From Pseudomonadota bacterium (GTDB lineage: Bacteria > Pseudomonadota > Alphaproteobacteria > Acetobacterales > Acetobacteraceae), in contig JAFADX010000304.1 in NCBI GenBank assembly GCA_023424475.1, positions 1 through 6,820 on the forward strand: 6,820 nt of DNA, read 5' to 3'. Made by a program: the position numbers and the translations under genes. The notes below the pieces were generated by a model. The model was not told the origin of the DNA, searched no databases, and was given only the letters and a program-made list of their open reading frames with translations. Positions 5,153 through 6,820 of the stretch are shown piece by piece; within the stretch, counting starts at the first letter, position 1; every line of letters begins with the position of its first letter.

Positions 5153-6784
5153 ATGGCCAGCACGCCTGACACCTTCGACTATGTCATCGTCGGCGCCGGC
5201 GCTGCCGGTTCGATCCTCGCCGCCCGGCTGACCGAGGATCCCGGCGTCACGGTCTGCGTGCTGGAAGCCGGGCCGCCCGACCGCAATCCCTGGATCCACA
5301 TCCCCGCGGGCTTCATCAAGACGCTGGTCGATCCCTCCGTCACCTGGCAGTTCAAGACCGAGCCGACCGAGCGCACCGGCGGGCGCGGCATCGCGACGAC
5401 GCAGGGGCGCACGCTCGGCGGCTCCTCCTCGGTCAACGGCATGATCTACAACCGCGGCCAGCCGGGGGACCTCAATTCCTGGGCGCAGCGCGGCAACCGC
5501 GGCTGGGGCTACGAGGACTGCCTGCCCTACTACATGCGCACCGAGAAGCGCATCGGCTTCGGCCGCGACGACCGGCGCGGCAAGGAAGGCTCCCTGCCCG
5601 TCACCGACATGGACTGGATCCATCCGCTGTCCGAGGCCTTCATCGAGGGCTGCGTCGAGGCCGGGCTGCCCCGCAACCCGGACTACAATTCCGGCGAGCA
5701 GGCCGGCGTCGGCTATTTCCAGCGCGGCATCCAGAAGGGCTGGCGGGTCTCGGCCGCGCGCGCCTTCCTCAAGCCTGCCATGGCGCGCAGGGAACTCGAG
5801 GTCCGCACCAACGCCCGCGCCTGCGGCATCGTCTTCGAAGGCCGGCGCGCGGTCGGCATCCGCTACCTGACCGAGCGCGGCGGCACGCCCGCCGAGGTGC
5901 GGGCGCGGCGCGAGGTGATCCTCTCCGCCGGCACGGTGAACACGGCGCGCCTGCTCCAGGTCTCGGGCATCGGGCCGGCTTCCACCCTGGCGGCCATCGG
6001 CGTGCCGGTCTTCCACGAACTTCCGGTCGGCGAGAATTTCCGCGACCACTACGCCTCCCGCATCGTCATGCGCGCGAAGGACGGGGTGGAGACGCTCAAC
6101 CAGCTCGCCAAGGGCTTCAAGCTGGCCCAGCAGGTGACGCGCTGGGCGATGGGCAAGCCCTCGATCCTCGCCACCGCCCCTTCCCACGTGCACATCTTCT
6201 GGAAGTCCTTCGAAGGGCTGGACGAGCCGGACCTGCAGGGCGTCTTCACCCCGGGTTCCTACGCCGAGGGCAAGGTCTACGTCCTCGACGACTATCCCGG
6301 CTGCACCGCCGGCGCCTGGCAGCACCGCCCGGAGAGCACCGGCTGGGTCCGCGCGCGCAGCACCGACGTCTTCCAGGACCCGGTGATCCAGCCCAACTAC
6401 CTGAGCAACGAGATGGACCGCCGCGTCCATCTCGGCGGCATCCGGCTGATCCGCCGCCTGCTCAACACGGCGCCGATGCAGCGGATGCTGGACGCCGAGG
6501 TGCTGCCCGGCGTGAACGTGCAGAACGACGATGAGCTGCTCGACTTCGCCTACCGCAACGGCTCGACCACCTACCACCTGATCGGCACCTGCCGGATGGG
6601 GCCGGAGACCGACACCACCTCGGTGGTGAACGACCGCTTGCAGGTTCACGGCCTCGAGGCGCTGCGCGTGGTCGATGCCTCGATCATGCCGAGCATGACC
6701 TCGTCCAACACCTATGCGACGACGATGATGATCGCCGAGCGTGGCGCCGACTTCATCCGTGGGCGGCCGCCGCTCGCGGCATAG
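5153..6784 (+). CDS. GMC-family FAD-dependent oxidoreductase (choline dehydrogenase-like)
   Basis: A 543-residue flavoprotein that should oxidise an alcohol to an aldehyde or ketone using non-covalent FAD. The dinucleotide motif VGAGAAGS has Gly14, Gly16 and Gly19, with Glu38 (VLEAG) as the ribose-binding acid. GMC signature 1 is GRTLGGSSSVNGMIYNRG (85-102); signature 2 is SAGTVNTARLLQVSGIGP (258-275); GENFRDHY is at 293-300. The catalytic pair is intact: His475 (TYHLIGTCRMG) and Asn519 (SSNTYAT), so the enzyme looks active. Length is typical. No signal peptide is visible. The ATG at 5153 is chosen because the protein then begins a few residues before the FAD motif; a GTG at 5135 would add six residues. 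Neither start has a good Shine-Dalgarno; GAGAG at 5137-5141 is 11 bases from the ATG. It is divergent from the galB-like unit and may share its control, but the substrate is unknown; choline should not be assumed. Confidence 0.94.
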   Translation: MASTPDTFDYVIVGAGAAGSILAARLTEDPGVTVCVLEAGPPDRNPWIHIPAGFIKTLVDPSVTWQFKTEPTERTGGRGIATTQGRTLGGSSSVNGMIYNRGQPGDLNSWAQRGNRGWGYEDCLPYYMRTEKRIGFGRDDRRGKEGSLPVTDMDWIHPLSEAFIEGCVEAGLPRNPDYNSGEQAGVGYFQRGIQKGWRVSAARAFLKPAMARRELEVRTNARACGIVFEGRRAVGIRYLTERGGTPAEVRARREVILSAGTVNTARLLQVSGIGPASTLAAIGVPVFHELPVGENFRDHYASRIVMRAKDGVETLNQLAKGFKLAQQVTRWAMGKPSILATAPSHVHIFWKSFEGLDEPDLQGVFTPGSYAEGKVYVLDDYPGCTAGAWQHRPESTGWVRARSTDVFQDPVIQPNYLSNEMDRRVHLGGIRLIRRLLNTAPMQRMLDAEVLPGVNVQNDDELLDFAYRNGSTTYHLIGTCRMGPETDTTSVVNDRLQVHGLEALRVVDASIMPSMTSSNTYATTMMIAERGADFIRGRPPLAA

Positions 6785-6810
6785 AGCATGTTCCGATCTG
6801 TCGGAACCGG
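6782..6810 (+). repeat. Degenerate intergenic repeat, copy 3
   Basis: It begins at the TAG stop of the GMC gene. It contains GAGCATG followed by TTCCGATC and CGGAACCGG, which resembles dispersed repeats I recall from alphaproteobacterial intergenic regions (GAGCATGATCC-type elements). The match to copies 1 and 2 is given under those entries. Confidence 0.5.
6790..6807 (+). terminator. Perfect hairpin after the GMC gene, possible terminator
   Basis: GTTCCGA (6790-6796) and TCGGAAC (6801-6807) form a perfect 7-bp stem with a TCTG loop, starting 5 bases after the stop codon. No T-tract follows (the next bases are CGGCACCGG), so it may be a 3'-end stabiliser or part of the repeat rather than a true intrinsic terminator. 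The window ends soon after. Confidence 0.45.
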
Positions 6811-6820
6811 CACCGGCCGC

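Noticed and set aside
5111..6649. A 512-codon open frame on the minus strand opposite the GMC gene
   Set aside because: The GMC frame carries every family motif and an intact catalytic pair; the antisense translation is His/Arg/Gly/Ala-biased with no recognisable domain.
1..6820. Mobile element, CRISPR, tRNA/rRNA or defence system
   Set aside because: No transposase or integrase motifs, no regularly spaced direct repeats, no cloverleaf or rRNA sequence, and all six genes are metabolic or transport proteins of uniform composition.

Overview
The window is GC-rich (about 70% by eye), almost fully coding, and reads as a chromosomal catabolic and transport region of an alphaproteobacterium. An Acetobacteraceae (Roseomonas-like) host is my best guess, inferred from codon use, gene content and an intergenic repeat that resembles dispersed alphaproteobacterial repeats. 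I see no tRNA, rRNA, insertion sequence, CRISPR array or phage gene.

Layout is two genes rightward, three leftward, one rightward. (1) 70-1572 (+) is a secreted family-5 (Dpp/Opp-type) ABC substrate-binding protein, followed after 7 bp by (2) 1580-2563 (+), a zinc-free NADPH:quinone reductase-like MDR protein. A 113-bp convergent gap (2564-2676) holds an unusual set of overlapping inverted repeats. (3-5) On the minus strand, transcribed from 5023 down to 2677, is a tight three-gene unit: a PIG-L-fold protein that looks like the 4-oxalomesaconate hydratase GalB, an alpha/beta hydrolase, and a short protein of the 4,5-dihydroxyphthalate decarboxylase (Pht5)/NMT1-like family. Both junctions are 4-bp ATGA stop/start overlaps, and each gene has a strong Shine-Dalgarno sequence. 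(6) A divergent gap of 129 bp leads to 5153-6784 (+), a complete GMC flavoprotein oxidoreductase.

The minus-strand unit is the most coherent piece of biology. A GalB-type hydratase belongs to the gallate / protocatechuate 4,5-cleavage route, and Pht5-type decarboxylases make protocatechuate from 4,5-dihydroxyphthalate, so the unit plausibly handles an aromatic or pyrone-type acid. Ring-cleavage dioxygenase, pyrone hydrolase and aldolase genes are not in the window, so the substrate cannot be fixed. The solute-binding protein, MDR reductase and GMC oxidoreductase would fit uptake and peripheral oxidation or reduction of such compounds, but that link rests on proximity only.

Three degenerate copies of one intergenic sequence (9-35, 2651-2679, 6782-6810) lie outside or at the edges of genes. 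Two of them begin exactly at the stop codon of the preceding gene.
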